From positions 1-64,000 of the forward strand of contig DAIQOI010000006.1 of assembly GCA_036787955.1 (NCBI GenBank): a stretch of 64,000 nt of DNA, in the 5' to 3' direction. Under the pieces are notes generated by a model. The model did no database searches. It was given only the letters and a program-made list of their open reading frames with translations, and was not told the origin of the DNA. The position numbers and the translations under genes are program-made. Positions 1 to 8,265 of this stretch are shown here, one piece after another (positions within the stretch are counted from its first letter, which is position 1; every line of letters begins with the position of its first letter). This DNA comes from UBA2336 sp036787955. GTDB taxonomy: Bacteria; Bacteroidota; Bacteroidia; Cytophagales; Cyclobacteriaceae.

Positions 1-82
1 ACAATGAATAAATTTTCTAATTTAGAACTGTCCTAAAAATGGGGAGCTTACAGAACGAACTATTTTCCCGCAGTTTGCCGAG

Positions 83-1243
83 TTGGAATTTAGTGTGGCG
101 TCAAAAACTGCCATATTTTCTTTCATAACAGCTTTCGGCATAGCAAAAGCAGTAGCAAACTATTACACGGGACGACTTGCCAATAACTTTGGACGCAGAA
201 ATTTGCTTTTATTCGGTTGGATTCTGGCCATTCCTGTTCCTTTTATGCTCATATATGCTTCAAGCTGGAACCTGATCATTTTTGCAAATGTGCTCCTGGG
301 AATTAGCCAGGGGCTAACCTGGAGCAGTACCGTGGTTATGAAAATTGACCTTGTTGGTGAGAAATACCGTGGCCTTGCAATGGGATTAAACGAGTTTGCA
401 GGCTATTTTGCCGTGGGTTTAGTTGCTTTTCTAACAGGCTATGTGGCTAATAAGTATGGTGTAACCCCTTATCCATTTTACATAGGAATTTTTATTTCTG
501 TTACAGGTTTTATTTTGACGGCATTATGGGTAAAAGACACCGGAGTTTTTGTTCATAAAGAAAGCACCACTGACAAGACCGCTCTTCTTGACAATGTTTT
601 TTTAGAAACCACATTTAAAAACAAAACATTAAGCTCAGTTACACAAGCAGGACTTGTAAATAATTTGAATGACGGAATGATTTGGGGGTTACTTCCAATC
701 GTTCTGTTTTCTTTGAATTTCAACAACGAAAGTATTGGCATCATTACCGCCATTTATCCTACAGTTTGGGGTATAGGACAACTTTTTACCGGGAAAATGT
801 CTGACCATTATTCAAAAAAAGCCATGCTGTTCTGGGGTATGCTTTTGCAAGGTTTGGCTATACTACTTATACCATTCAGCAGCAACTTTTATATTTTAGC
901 TTTTCTCTCTGCAATTTTAGGCCTGGGAACAGCTTTGGTGTATCCAACTTTTTTGTCAACCATTGCACAGACAACAAGCCCCAAACAACGTGCCGAAAGC
1001 ATTGGAACTTTCAGACTTTGGAGAGATTTGGGTTATGCTTTTGGTGCAGTAATTTCAGGCGTTACAGCAGATTTATTCGGTGTTGAAAATGCCATTTTTC
1101 TCATAGGCGGACTAACAATTCTATCTTCACTCATCATCAAATTCCGTATGCCCGGTAGAAATCAAACAAGAAAAGAATGCCATGAAGTGAGCGAAGTAAA
1201 AAAAGCTTTGAAATCGAATAAAAAAATCAGATTCTTGACATAA
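83..1243 (+). CDS. MFS transporter, 5'-truncated, with a rhodanese-like tail cut by a frameshift
   Basis: Major facilitator membrane transporter; substrate unknown. Many hydrophobic segments follow one another, and the loop after the second helix carries the MFS signature as GRLANNFGRRN near residues 30-40. The only in-frame start is a TTG; the frame is open back to base 26 and encodes ERTIFPQFAEL, a segment that in this family follows transmembrane helix 1, so helix 1 is missing. A short open frame starting at the ATG at base 4 (MNKFSNLELS, then TAA) may be the original N-terminus, implying a deletion. The last ~20 residues resemble the start of a rhodanese domain and run out of frame at a 7-A tract. 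The region is more AT-rich than the rest of the window. It is probably a decaying gene; I am sure of the family, not of function. Confidence 0.7.
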   Translation: MEFSVASKTAIFSFITAFGIAKAVANYYTGRLANNFGRRNLLLFGWILAIPVPFMLIYASSWNLIIFANVLLGISQGLTWSSTVVMKIDLVGEKYRGLAMGLNEFAGYFAVGLVAFLTGYVANKYGVTPYPFYIGIFISVTGFILTALWVKDTGVFVHKESTTDKTALLDNVFLETTFKNKTLSSVTQAGLVNNLNDGMIWGLLPIVLFSLNFNNESIGIITAIYPTVWGIGQLFTGKMSDHYSKKAMLFWGMLLQGLAILLIPFSSNFYILAFLSAILGLGTALVYPTFLSTIAQTTSPKQRAESIGTFRLWRDLGYAFGAVISGVTADLFGVENAIFLIGGLTILSSLIIKFRMPGRNQTRKECHEVSEVKKALKSNKKIRFLT

Positions 1244-1471
1244 GAAACAAAGAAGAATATGAACAAGGTCATATTCAAAATGCTTTAAATATATCATTTC
1301 AAAACTTAAAGAACGGCATTTCAACACTTGACAAAAGTGTTCTGTTTGTTACAGTTTGCGGAAAAGATGGCAAGCGAACAGCTGACAAGGTTAAAACTTT
1401 TAAAAGAGTTCGAACTAAATGCAAATTAACTTTGTAGTGGGACAAATAAATGGTTAAATAGAAATGAATAA
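1178..1471 (+). pseudogene. Rhodanese-like domain remnant, originally fused to the MFS protein
   Basis: Reading across frames gives a rhodanese (sulfurtransferase) domain: ILDIRNKEEYEQGHI, then FVTVCGKDGKRTADKVK, then LCSGTNKWLNRNE before a TAA at 1469-1471. Three lesions break it. One A appears missing from the run of seven A at 1220-1226; one extra A appears in the AAAA near 1393-1396; and an in-frame TAA sits at 1427-1429. The active-site loop keeps its cysteine (VCGKDGKR). Fusions of MFS transporters to a C-terminal rhodanese are known in Bacteroidota. The homopolymer lesions could be sequencing errors, but the internal TAA is a substitution, which favours real decay. Confidence 0.65.
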
Positions 1472-1588
1472 CAAAAGCCCAAATAACCAACAACTGTTTT
1501 GCTTATTAAAGCGCAGGCACAATACTGCTGAATCAAGCATCAAAGGGTAGCGCCAAATAAAAACAAATCCAAAGATAAAAACCCAAGT

Positions 1589-2503
1589 ATGACAAAATTT
1601 AAATTAATTTTAATTGCAACAATCCTGGTCACGCTTCAAGCAAATTGTTCTTATGCACAAGGCTGCAGTGACGCAGGCTTTTGTACCATCAATAGTTTTA
1701 AACCTAATAGTACCGATAGTACAGGAGTATCGAATAACCAATTCAAAATTGGTGCTTTCTATGGAAAGGCAGACCATTCTATATCTGTTTACGGCAATTA
1801 TTTAGAGTATAACCAAAAGTTGAATGAGAAATTTGGGCTTGATGCTAAATTGACAACACTTGCTCAAAATGGAAATGGAATATCTGTCTATGGTTTTTCC
1901 GACATTTTTGTAAATGCCAATTATAAAGCAAATGAAAGAGTAAAAGTTACGTTAGGTGCAAAAATACCATTATCGAAGGCAAACAAAACCTATGACAACC
2001 TCCCCCTTCCAATGGACTATCAAGCCAGCTTGGGAACTTTTGACTTAATATTTGGAGTTGGGTATGAAATGAAAAAATTCCAGTTCATAGCTGCTATTCA
2101 ACAACCATTAACACAAAACAACAATCAATTTTTCGCAACGAATTATCCGAATAATTCTGAATTAAGAACATTCCAGTCAACCAACAAATTTAAAAGAGGT
2201 GGCGATGTTTTATTGCGAGTATCATATCCGATAAATGTAAACCCTAAGCTTAAATTGACACCTAGCATTCTGCCTATCTATCATTTAACGGAAGATAAAT
2301 ACACGGATGAATTTAATGTTCAACAAGAAATAAAAGGATCACAAGGCCTCACGCTTAATGGAAACGTTTATCTAGATTATGAAATAAGCAGAAAAAATAT
2401 TATTCAATTAAATGTGGGAGTGCCTTTTATTGTGAGAGAAACCAGACCAGATGGTTTGACAAGAAGTTTTATTGTAAATATTGAATACAGAATAAAATTT
2501 TAA
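1589..2503 (+). CDS. Exported outer-membrane beta-barrel protein of unknown function
   Basis: The protein has 304 residues. A signal peptide is visible (Lys-containing start, hydrophobic stretch, cleavage after SYAQ), followed by a Cys-containing motif GCSDAGFC. The rest alternates polar and hydrophobic residues as in beta strands and ends in IEYRIKF, with the terminal Phe typical of outer-membrane barrels. I recognise the overall type but no named family. It follows the decayed MFS/rhodanese gene by about 120 bases in the same AT-rich stretch, so the two may have arrived together. Function cannot be assigned. Confidence 0.65.
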   Translation: MTKFKLILIATILVTLQANCSYAQGCSDAGFCTINSFKPNSTDSTGVSNNQFKIGAFYGKADHSISVYGNYLEYNQKLNEKFGLDAKLTTLAQNGNGISVYGFSDIFVNANYKANERVKVTLGAKIPLSKANKTYDNLPLPMDYQASLGTFDLIFGVGYEMKKFQFIAAIQQPLTQNNNQFFATNYPNNSELRTFQSTNKFKRGGDVLLRVSYPINVNPKLKLTPSILPIYHLTEDKYTDEFNVQQEIKGSQGLTLNGNVYLDYEISRKNIIQLNVGVPFIVRETRPDGLTRSFIVNIEYRIKF

Positions 2504-2723
2504 TTACCACTAACGTATCTGACAAAAGTGGCGGTTCAGCGCCCGGTAACTATATTTATTGTTAACCAAAGTTTCAGCATTACCATTTGTGGCAAAAATA
2601 GTAACTTCGCTAAGTTTCAAAATCATTACATGCCAATCCATATTTCAACGCTGCCGCCGGCAAAGACACGCTTGCAGTAATGGAAACCTTCAGCTTTGCA
2701 ATGTTTCCTGACTAAGCCTGTCC
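2504..2723. other. Gene-free linker with a small GC hairpin at the edge of the AT-rich stretch
   Basis: About 220 bases without a supportable gene. It contains a hairpin GGCG-GTTCAG-CGCC near 2531-2544 just after the outer-membrane protein. Base composition changes here from AT-rich to the balanced composition of the rest of the window, so it is a candidate junction of acquired DNA. No direct repeats or integrase were seen. Confidence 0.3.
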
Positions 2724-4499
2724 TTATTTAAAAGGAGGTAAATCCAGCCTCTTAGATATGCGAAATGCTGCGTTAATCAATCCTACATGGCTGTACGTTT
2801 GCGGAAAGTTGCCCCACTGCGAACCATCCAGCCCTACATCTTCACTGAAAATACCCAGGTGATTGGCATAAGGCAAAATACCATCTAAAGTTCGGATGGC
2901 ATCCTCTACCCTTCCCACACATGCCAATGCATCGACATACCAAAAAGCGCAAACTAAAAAAGTAGCTGCAGGCTTCCCAAAATCATCAGGATGTACGTAG
3001 CGATAGAAAAGACCTTGATGGGTTTTGAGTTTGGCTTCCAGTTGTTTTAAATGTTCATGTGTTTTAAGCCACCTTGGATCGAGGTAGTTCATTGTGATCA
3101 GCTTCAGCGTACTCGCATCCAGATTGGGCGAGCCAATCGCCTGGGTGTACACCTGCTGCTGCGAATCGTAGCAACGCTCGATGCGATCAATTGCCAATGC
3201 TTCGATTTGCAATGCTCGTGCACAAAGATCCGCATTTCCGGTTACCCTGCCGATTTTGACAGCAGCTTTGCTGCCTGCCCAATGAAACAACAAGGTATAA
3301 CAATGCACCTGCCTGACATTTCTGAACTCCCACAATCCTGCATCCGGTTCGTCTATGGTTTTTTCAATAGAGGTAAGCAGCCTGTCAATCAGTTGGGTAT
3401 AATCTTTTTTATGCGAAATGGAGAGTCGTTTATCGATAAACAACGGAAGCAAACTTACCAACACCTGCCCATAAACATCATTTTGAACTTGAATATATGC
3501 TTTGTTACCTATGCGAACCGGTTGATTCCCCATATAGCCCTCCAGGTTGATATGTATTTCTTCCAGATCCTTCCTGCCGGTGATGCTGTACAAGGGCTGA
3601 ATACGGTCGTGTTCCGTAATCAGAATATTCTGAATGTATTCGAAGTAGCGTTCCAGTTCATCAAAGTGACCGATCTCGTTGAATGCCTTCAGGGTGTAAT
3701 ACGCATCACGAAACCAGCAATAGCGATAATCCCAGGTGCGTGAGCTGCCATGATATTCGGGCAGGCTCGTAGTGCCCGATGCAATAATGCCCCCGGTATC
3801 TTCATATTGATGCAGCTTTAATACAAGGGCCGAACGAATAATCTGTTCCTGATAGATATCGGGAAGGTATGTGCTTTTTATCCAGCCCTGCCAATAGCGA
3901 ACGGTTTTGTTAATGAAATCTTCGGCTGTGGGTTTCAGCGCTGCTTCCAGGGGTTCGCCATAGGTAAAAACCAGATACCGGTTCTGATCTAACACAAACG
4001 CCTGATCCTCAACGATATGCGAGAGAGACACATCAGTGGTTAGCCGTACCTGCATGGAGAAATTCAAAAACCGCAAATGGTTACTGCCCTGCACAACATC
4101 AGGTAAAGTATGACCGTAGTTAGTAACCGGCCTACATCGTACCTTAACTTGCGGGGTGCCCTCCATCAACTCAATTTTTCGTACCAACATCAGTGGCTTA
4201 AAGTAACGTTCATATTGAGAAAACCGCGGTGCACAATCAATCACCCTGAATTTTCCGTTGGCACATTCAAATTCCGTGCACAATACGTTGGTATTGGGAA
4301 TATAATATTGGCGACTTTTGTAAGTCCCTACAGGCGTAACCGAGAATTCACCACCTTTTCTGGAATCCAGCAAACTTCCAAACACAAAATCGCTGTCGAA
4401 CCGGGGCATGCACATCCACCTCACATTGGCTGATGTATCGATGTAAGCAAGGTAGGAGCAATTCCCTACAATGCCCATATTGTATTTATGAATACTCAT
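2724..4499 (-). CDS. Glycoside hydrolase family 15 protein (trehalase/glucoamylase type)
   Basis: Hydrolase of alpha-glucosidic bonds, 591 residues. It starts IGNYSxL-like (GIVGNCSYLAYID), has the substrate-site segment WDYRYCWFRDAYYTL in the middle, GLWEFRN carrying the likely general acid, and near the C-terminus FSEDVG...WGNFPQTYSH, the usual place of the catalytic base. The N-terminal third is the beta-sandwich and the rest the (alpha/alpha)6 barrel of GH15. Its ATG overlaps the stop of the OtsAB gene by four bases (ATGA), so the two are translationally coupled. GH15 includes trehalases and glucoamylases; the neighbour makes trehalose hydrolysis the better guess, but substrate is inferred. 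Confidence 0.85.
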   Translation of the reverse strand: MSIHKYNMGIVGNCSYLAYIDTSANVRWMCMPRFDSDFVFGSLLDSRKGGEFSVTPVGTYKSRQYYIPNTNVLCTEFECANGKFRVIDCAPRFSQYERYFKPLMLVRKIELMEGTPQVKVRCRPVTNYGHTLPDVVQGSNHLRFLNFSMQVRLTTDVSLSHIVEDQAFVLDQNRYLVFTYGEPLEAALKPTAEDFINKTVRYWQGWIKSTYLPDIYQEQIIRSALVLKLHQYEDTGGIIASGTTSLPEYHGSSRTWDYRYCWFRDAYYTLKAFNEIGHFDELERYFEYIQNILITEHDRIQPLYSITGRKDLEEIHINLEGYMGNQPVRIGNKAYIQVQNDVYGQVLVSLLPLFIDKRLSISHKKDYTQLIDRLLTSIEKTIDEPDAGLWEFRNVRQVHCYTLLFHWAGSKAAVKIGRVTGNADLCARALQIEALAIDRIERCYDSQQQVYTQAIGSPNLDASTLKLITMNYLDPRWLKTHEHLKQLEAKLKTHQGLFYRYVHPDDFGKPAATFLVCAFWYVDALACVGRVEDAIRTLDGILPYANHLGIFSEDVGLDGSQWGNFPQTYSHVGLINAAFRISKRLDLPPFK

Positions 4500-6715
4500 C
4501 TGCTCAATTGGGTTAGTAATTCCACAACTTCTTTTTGTGTGGGCAACACATATTGTGCCCGGGTAATACCTGCCCCTACTTTTATAGTTATAGCCGAGTG
4601 CTCAAGTGCCTGAAACATATCTTCATCGGTTTTATCATCACCTATTGCCAATACAAAATCAGCCGGCTTTTGTCTGAGCACCTTGCAGGCGGCCGCGCCT
4701 TTGTCGATACCGGCTATGCGCACCTCAATTACCTTGTTGCCATCAATAACCTGCAGTTGTGTGTTATGAATAAGATGAAAGAGATTATCGAGCAGCTCGC
4801 GCGACCGCACAAAACCCAATTCAGCCTCTACGTTTCGATAGTGCCATGCCAGTGTGCGATTTTTTTCTTCTACAAACGATCCCGGACAACGCTGTACAAA
4901 CCAGTCAAAATTGGGTCGGATAAGTGGTTTCCATGTTTGATCGACTGTGTATTCATGAACCCACGGTTCGCCCTTCATTCGAATGGATGCACCATGCTCA
5001 GCCACCAGGTTTAGTGGCAAATCACCAAACCATGATTCCAGTACATCGCTGTTCCGCCCGCTGATAATGGTGATTTCCGTATGTTTATCTGTGGTCAGCC
5101 TTTTCAACAATGTTATTAGTTTTTCATCGGGGCGCGCTTCGCCCGGATGCCGTGCAAACGGAACCAGCGTTCCGTCATAATCCAGAAAAAGATGGCGGTG
5201 TTTCGCACTTAAAAAACCGGACAAAATTTTTTTTCGAATCGCATCATTAATCAGCTTCCGCTTGTCTTTTTCCTGTAGCACCTTCACTTCGCTTAGCTCA
5301 TCCAGAAAATCTTTTACCCAGTCGACAACGGTGTAATGGTTCAATCGTTTTTGCATGCGTGCCATGCGTTCGCGTTGCTCCTCCAGCGGCATGGTAAGTG
5401 CCGTATTAATAGAGGTCGCAACCTCGTCTATATCCAACGGGTTTACCAGTATTGCTTCGCTCAATTCGCTTGCTGCACCGGCCAGTTCACTTAAAATCAA
5501 AACTCCTCGTTGCGGTACCCTGCTGGCCACATACTCTTTAGCCACCAGGTTCATTCCATCACGAAGCGGGGTTATGAGTCCTACTTCAGCAGCCTGATAC
5601 ATGGCACATAGTTCGTCAAAAGGCATGTGCCCGTACCGGTATATCACAGGTTGCCAGTCGAGCGTTGACCACTTTCCGTTAATGTGCCCCACCTGCTCTT
5701 CAATCAGGTTTTTACGTTCGTTGTACTTTGAGATAATTTCTCGTGACGGAACAACCACCAAAACAAACACCACTTTTTTGTGCCATTCGGCATGAAGTGC
5801 AAGAAACCTCTCGTAGCCGCTCAGGCGGTTTGTAACACCTTTTGTATAATCCAGCCGATCGACAGAAAAGATTATTTTTTTTCCGGCAAAATTTTTCAGT
5901 ATGGCATTTTTCTTTTCAATGATCTTTTCATCTTGTGTGGCACGGTGAAATTTATCGTAGTCTATACCCAGAGGAAACAGATCGGCTCTAACAATCCGAT
6001 CGCCCATGTTGATGGTGCGGAACTGGTGATCATAACCGGCAACCATGCGAACAACCTTCAGAAAGTGCTGAACGTACTCGTATGTATGAAATCCGATCAG
6101 ATCGGCACCCAGCATACCCCCGATAATTTTTTCCTTCCAGGTACGATGAAGCAACCTGAAAATTTCATACGAAGGAAACGGAATATGCAGGAAAAATCCG
6201 ATGGAAATTTCAGGGAATCTTTCACGGATCATTCCCGGCAGCAACAACAACTGGTAGTCATGTATCCATACAACATCGCCAGGCTGAATGATGGCAGCCA
6301 TTTGTTCTGCGAACACATTATTAACTCCTTCGTATGCTTCAAAGAAAGCGCTATCGAACTTGGCATAAGAAGGAAAGTAATGAAATAGGGGCCATAGGGT
6401 AGCATTAGAAAAGCCGTTGTAGTAGCGACTGTAAAGGCTGGCCTCTATAAAAACCGGCTCAACCTGAAAAGAGTGTATTTGCAGCTGCGGCTGGTTAATG
6501 TATTTCTCCCACCGCTTTACGGGAAAATCAGCACTACCCAACCATATTTTTTCTGAAAAACCGGTGTCAATGGCATGTCTTTCGAAAAAGCTTTTTAACG
6601 CTGTTACCAACCCGCCATCACTGGATTGCAGAACAATTTTACCATTCCGCTCAATAAGTTTAAACGGCAACCTGTTGGATACCAATATCAATCGCTTACC
6701 CGGGTTTGACTCCAT
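4496..6715 (-). CDS. otsAB: Bifunctional trehalose-6-phosphate synthase/phosphatase
   Basis: Makes trehalose from UDP-glucose and glucose-6-phosphate, then removes the phosphate. The 739-residue protein is a fusion. Residues ~1-475 are the GT20 synthase (LILVSNRLPF start, IHDYQLLLLPG, FFLHIPFPSYEIFR, RLDYTKGV, RDGMNLVAKEY). Residues ~490-739 are a HAD phosphatase with LDYDGTLVPFA near residue 508 and GDDKTDEDMF near the end. It is the first gene of an operon with the GH15 hydrolase. Just upstream lies a TTTTTG, 19 bases, then TACCTGTT, a weak match to a Bacteroidota promoter only four bases from the ATG. Confidence 0.93.
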   Translation of the reverse strand: MESNPGKRLILVSNRLPFKLIERNGKIVLQSSDGGLVTALKSFFERHAIDTGFSEKIWLGSADFPVKRWEKYINQPQLQIHSFQVEPVFIEASLYSRYYNGFSNATLWPLFHYFPSYAKFDSAFFEAYEGVNNVFAEQMAAIIQPGDVVWIHDYQLLLLPGMIRERFPEISIGFFLHIPFPSYEIFRLLHRTWKEKIIGGMLGADLIGFHTYEYVQHFLKVVRMVAGYDHQFRTINMGDRIVRADLFPLGIDYDKFHRATQDEKIIEKKNAILKNFAGKKIIFSVDRLDYTKGVTNRLSGYERFLALHAEWHKKVVFVLVVVPSREIISKYNERKNLIEEQVGHINGKWSTLDWQPVIYRYGHMPFDELCAMYQAAEVGLITPLRDGMNLVAKEYVASRVPQRGVLILSELAGAASELSEAILVNPLDIDEVATSINTALTMPLEEQRERMARMQKRLNHYTVVDWVKDFLDELSEVKVLQEKDKRKLINDAIRKKILSGFLSAKHRHLFLDYDGTLVPFARHPGEARPDEKLITLLKRLTTDKHTEITIISGRNSDVLESWFGDLPLNLVAEHGASIRMKGEPWVHEYTVDQTWKPLIRPNFDWFVQRCPGSFVEEKNRTLAWHYRNVEAELGFVRSRELLDNLFHLIHNTQLQVIDGNKVIEVRIAGIDKGAAACKVLRQKPADFVLAIGDDKTDEDMFQALEHSAITIKVGAGITRAQYVLPTQKEVVELLTQLSR

Positions 6716-7162
6716 TTATAACAGGTAGTTTGTTAAAAAGCACATACAAAAATCGGCAATTATTCAATAGGAATCAAGAAATGATCAACCAACGGCTTCT
6801 GTCGCAAAGCAAATGCAATTTTGAGAAGCATTCTTGCACCTTCGGTTGTCTTGCTGGGATCTTAAAATCACCAAGATCAAATCTTCGATGTTGTTGCAAA
6901 AATGAGTGAAAAGTCCTTGTACGGCCCGTCCATCACCTATCAAAAAATCATTTTAGTTGCCAGAGAAATTTTTAACCGCACATGGATACAAACATTCCAG
7001 CTACATACACCCGCACCGGCACGCGCTGGATTGTCTGCACTTCAGCAATCTTCTAAACAAGACAAGAAAAGTTCAGACATCAACAATGCGGATAAAGCAG
7101 CAAAGCCCGGCTGCAGTATTCTCTTAATAAGTCCCAGTCGAAAATATTGATCGCAAAGGCAG
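6716..7162. other. Gene-free stretch between the trehalose operon and exonuclease III
   Basis: Roughly 450 bases. The open frames here (67 and 82 codons on the plus strand) have no recognisable domain, no good start context and low-complexity ends, so I do not call them. I saw no tRNA, terminator-like hairpin with T-run, or repeat. The left end should hold the promoter of the leftward OtsAB gene. Confidence 0.4.
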
Positions 7163-7930
7163 TTATATTTTCATCACCACCCCTACCGGACAATGGTCTG
7201 AGCCCATGTATTCGTTATATATTTCGGCCTGGGTAATACGCGGTAAAAAGTCCTGGCTCACCAGCACATAATCAATGCGCCAGCCTACGTTCCGGGCGCG
7301 GGCGTTGAACATATAATTCCAATAAGTATATTTTACCGTGTCCGGGTGAAAATGCCTGAATGTATCCACAAACCCCGCATCCAGCAAACGCTGAAAGCCG
7401 TCAATTTCCTGTTGTGTGTAGCCGGCCGACTTATTGTAGTTTTCCTTCGGGCGGGCAATATCAATTTCCTTGTGTGCTACGTTAAAATCACCGCACGCTA
7501 CCACAGGTTTCTTGCTTTTTAGTTTTACAAGATAATTCCGGAATTCTTCATCCCAGCGTGCGCGATAATCCAAGCGCTTCAAGCCTTCGCCTGAGTTGGG
7601 TGTATATACCGTTACCAGATAAAAATCCGGATACTCTGCCGTAATTACCCTCCCCTCCTGATCGTGCTCGGGTACATTCATATCGTATTGCACATCCAGG
7701 GGCTTAGTTTTGCTGAGTATGGCCGTACCCGAATATCCCTGTCGAGCTTTAGACGAATTGACATAGATGTTGTATTCAGGGAAAAGCGATAGCGCGGTCT
7801 TTACCTCTTCAACAGCAGCTTTCGTTTCCTGCAAACAAAGAAAGTCGGGGTTGAGCTGACGGATATCGCTGACAAAATTCTTCTTAAGGATGGAACGTAT
7901 GCCATTCACATTCCAGCAAATCAGGCGCAT
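7163..7930 (-). CDS. xth: Exodeoxyribonuclease III (AP endonuclease)
   Basis: DNA repair enzyme cutting at abasic sites and degrading 3' ends. It is 255 residues from the chosen ATG (MRLICWNVNGIRS), the usual N-terminus of this family; ATGs two and four codons upstream also exist. All family motifs are visible in order: LQETKA (metal-binding Glu), YTPNSGEG, GDFNVAHKEID, WRIDYVLVS and the C-terminal SDHCPVGV with the catalytic Asp-His. It is downstream of a terminator and reads on its own. Confidence 0.93.
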   Translation of the reverse strand: MRLICWNVNGIRSILKKNFVSDIRQLNPDFLCLQETKAAVEEVKTALSLFPEYNIYVNSSKARQGYSGTAILSKTKPLDVQYDMNVPEHDQEGRVITAEYPDFYLVTVYTPNSGEGLKRLDYRARWDEEFRNYLVKLKSKKPVVACGDFNVAHKEIDIARPKENYNKSAGYTQQEIDGFQRLLDAGFVDTFRHFHPDTVKYTYWNYMFNARARNVGWRIDYVLVSQDFLPRITQAEIYNEYMGSDHCPVGVVMKI

Positions 7931-7953
7931 GGACATATTCAAATGTTTCGATC

Positions 7954-7984
7954 AAAAATAAAAAATCCTGGCTCTGCCAGGATT
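7954..7984 (-). terminator. Rho-independent terminator after the 53-residue basic protein
   Basis: A 9-bp perfect stem AATCCTGGC / GCCAGGATT with a 3-base loop at 7964-7984. On the minus strand it is followed by TTTTATTTTTG, a T-rich tail. It lies between the small basic protein gene and exonuclease III, so the latter probably has its own promoter or receives read-through. Confidence 0.75.
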
Positions 7985-8007
7985 AACATCATCGCAGGAA
8001 ACAGCAT

Positions 8008-8169
8008 TTAGGCTTTAGCTTCCTTTTTTGCCTTAAACTCTTCCTTGATTTTTTCAACATCCACGTTTTTTATCACCGGCTTGAAGTTTTGCAGTTTCAG
8101 CGTGAGCCTGCGCACGGCAGCCTGTGAGCGGACTTTCCGGTTCTTGCGTTTCAGTCGGGTTACAGCCAT
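8008..8169 (-). CDS. Small conserved-looking basic protein (53 aa)
   Basis: Starts MAVTRLKRKNRKVRSQ and ends EEFKAKKEAKA: a strongly basic N-terminal half followed by a charged helix, with PVIKNVDVEKIK between. I prefer this ATG to the upstream one because the upstream 24 codons would overlap the promoter of this gene. I know no function. The composition resembles small ribosome- or nucleic-acid-binding proteins. It is divergent from hisS, has a promoter-like sequence just upstream and a clear terminator downstream, so it is very likely a real single-gene unit. Confidence 0.65.
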   Translation of the reverse strand: MAVTRLKRKNRKVRSQAAVRRLTLKLQNFKPVIKNVDVEKIKEEFKAKKEAKA

Positions 8170-8192
8170 GACAATGCGATTTTGAGGGCGCA

Positions 8193-8222
8193 AAAATGTA
8201 GAGGATTTTGCGGATTTACAAA
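8193..8222 (-). promoter_or_regulatory. Predicted promoter of the 53-residue protein gene
   Basis: On the minus strand TTTG, an 18-base spacer and TACATTTT(TG), close to the Bacteroidota consensus TTTG-N19-TAnnTTTG. It ends about 24 bases before the ATG and lies back to back with the hisS promoter. Confidence 0.45.
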
Positions 8223-8227
8223 CTTTC

Positions 8228-8257
8228 TTGAAGGTAGCCAATTCCTGTTTAGTTTTG
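8228..8257 (+). promoter_or_regulatory. Predicted promoter of hisS
   Basis: TTG at 8228-8230, exactly 19 bases, then TAGTTTTG, a full match to TAnnTTTG. The ATG of hisS is eight bases after the box, so the leader would be only a few bases long. This also argues for the ATG at 8266 rather than any upstream start. Confidence 0.6.
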
Positions 8258-8265
8258 GGCAGTTT

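Noticed and set aside
2504..2600. Integron attC-like site after the outer-membrane protein
   Set aside because: A hairpin and TAAC sequences are present but no paired core sites or integrase; the evidence is too weak.
3051..3743. 230-codon open frame on the plus strand
   Set aside because: Antisense to the GH15 gene; the GH15 motifs on the other strand are unambiguous.
6706..7150. Small genes of 67 and 82 codons between otsAB and exonuclease III
   Set aside because: No recognisable family, low-complexity ends and no promoter box; more likely intergenic.
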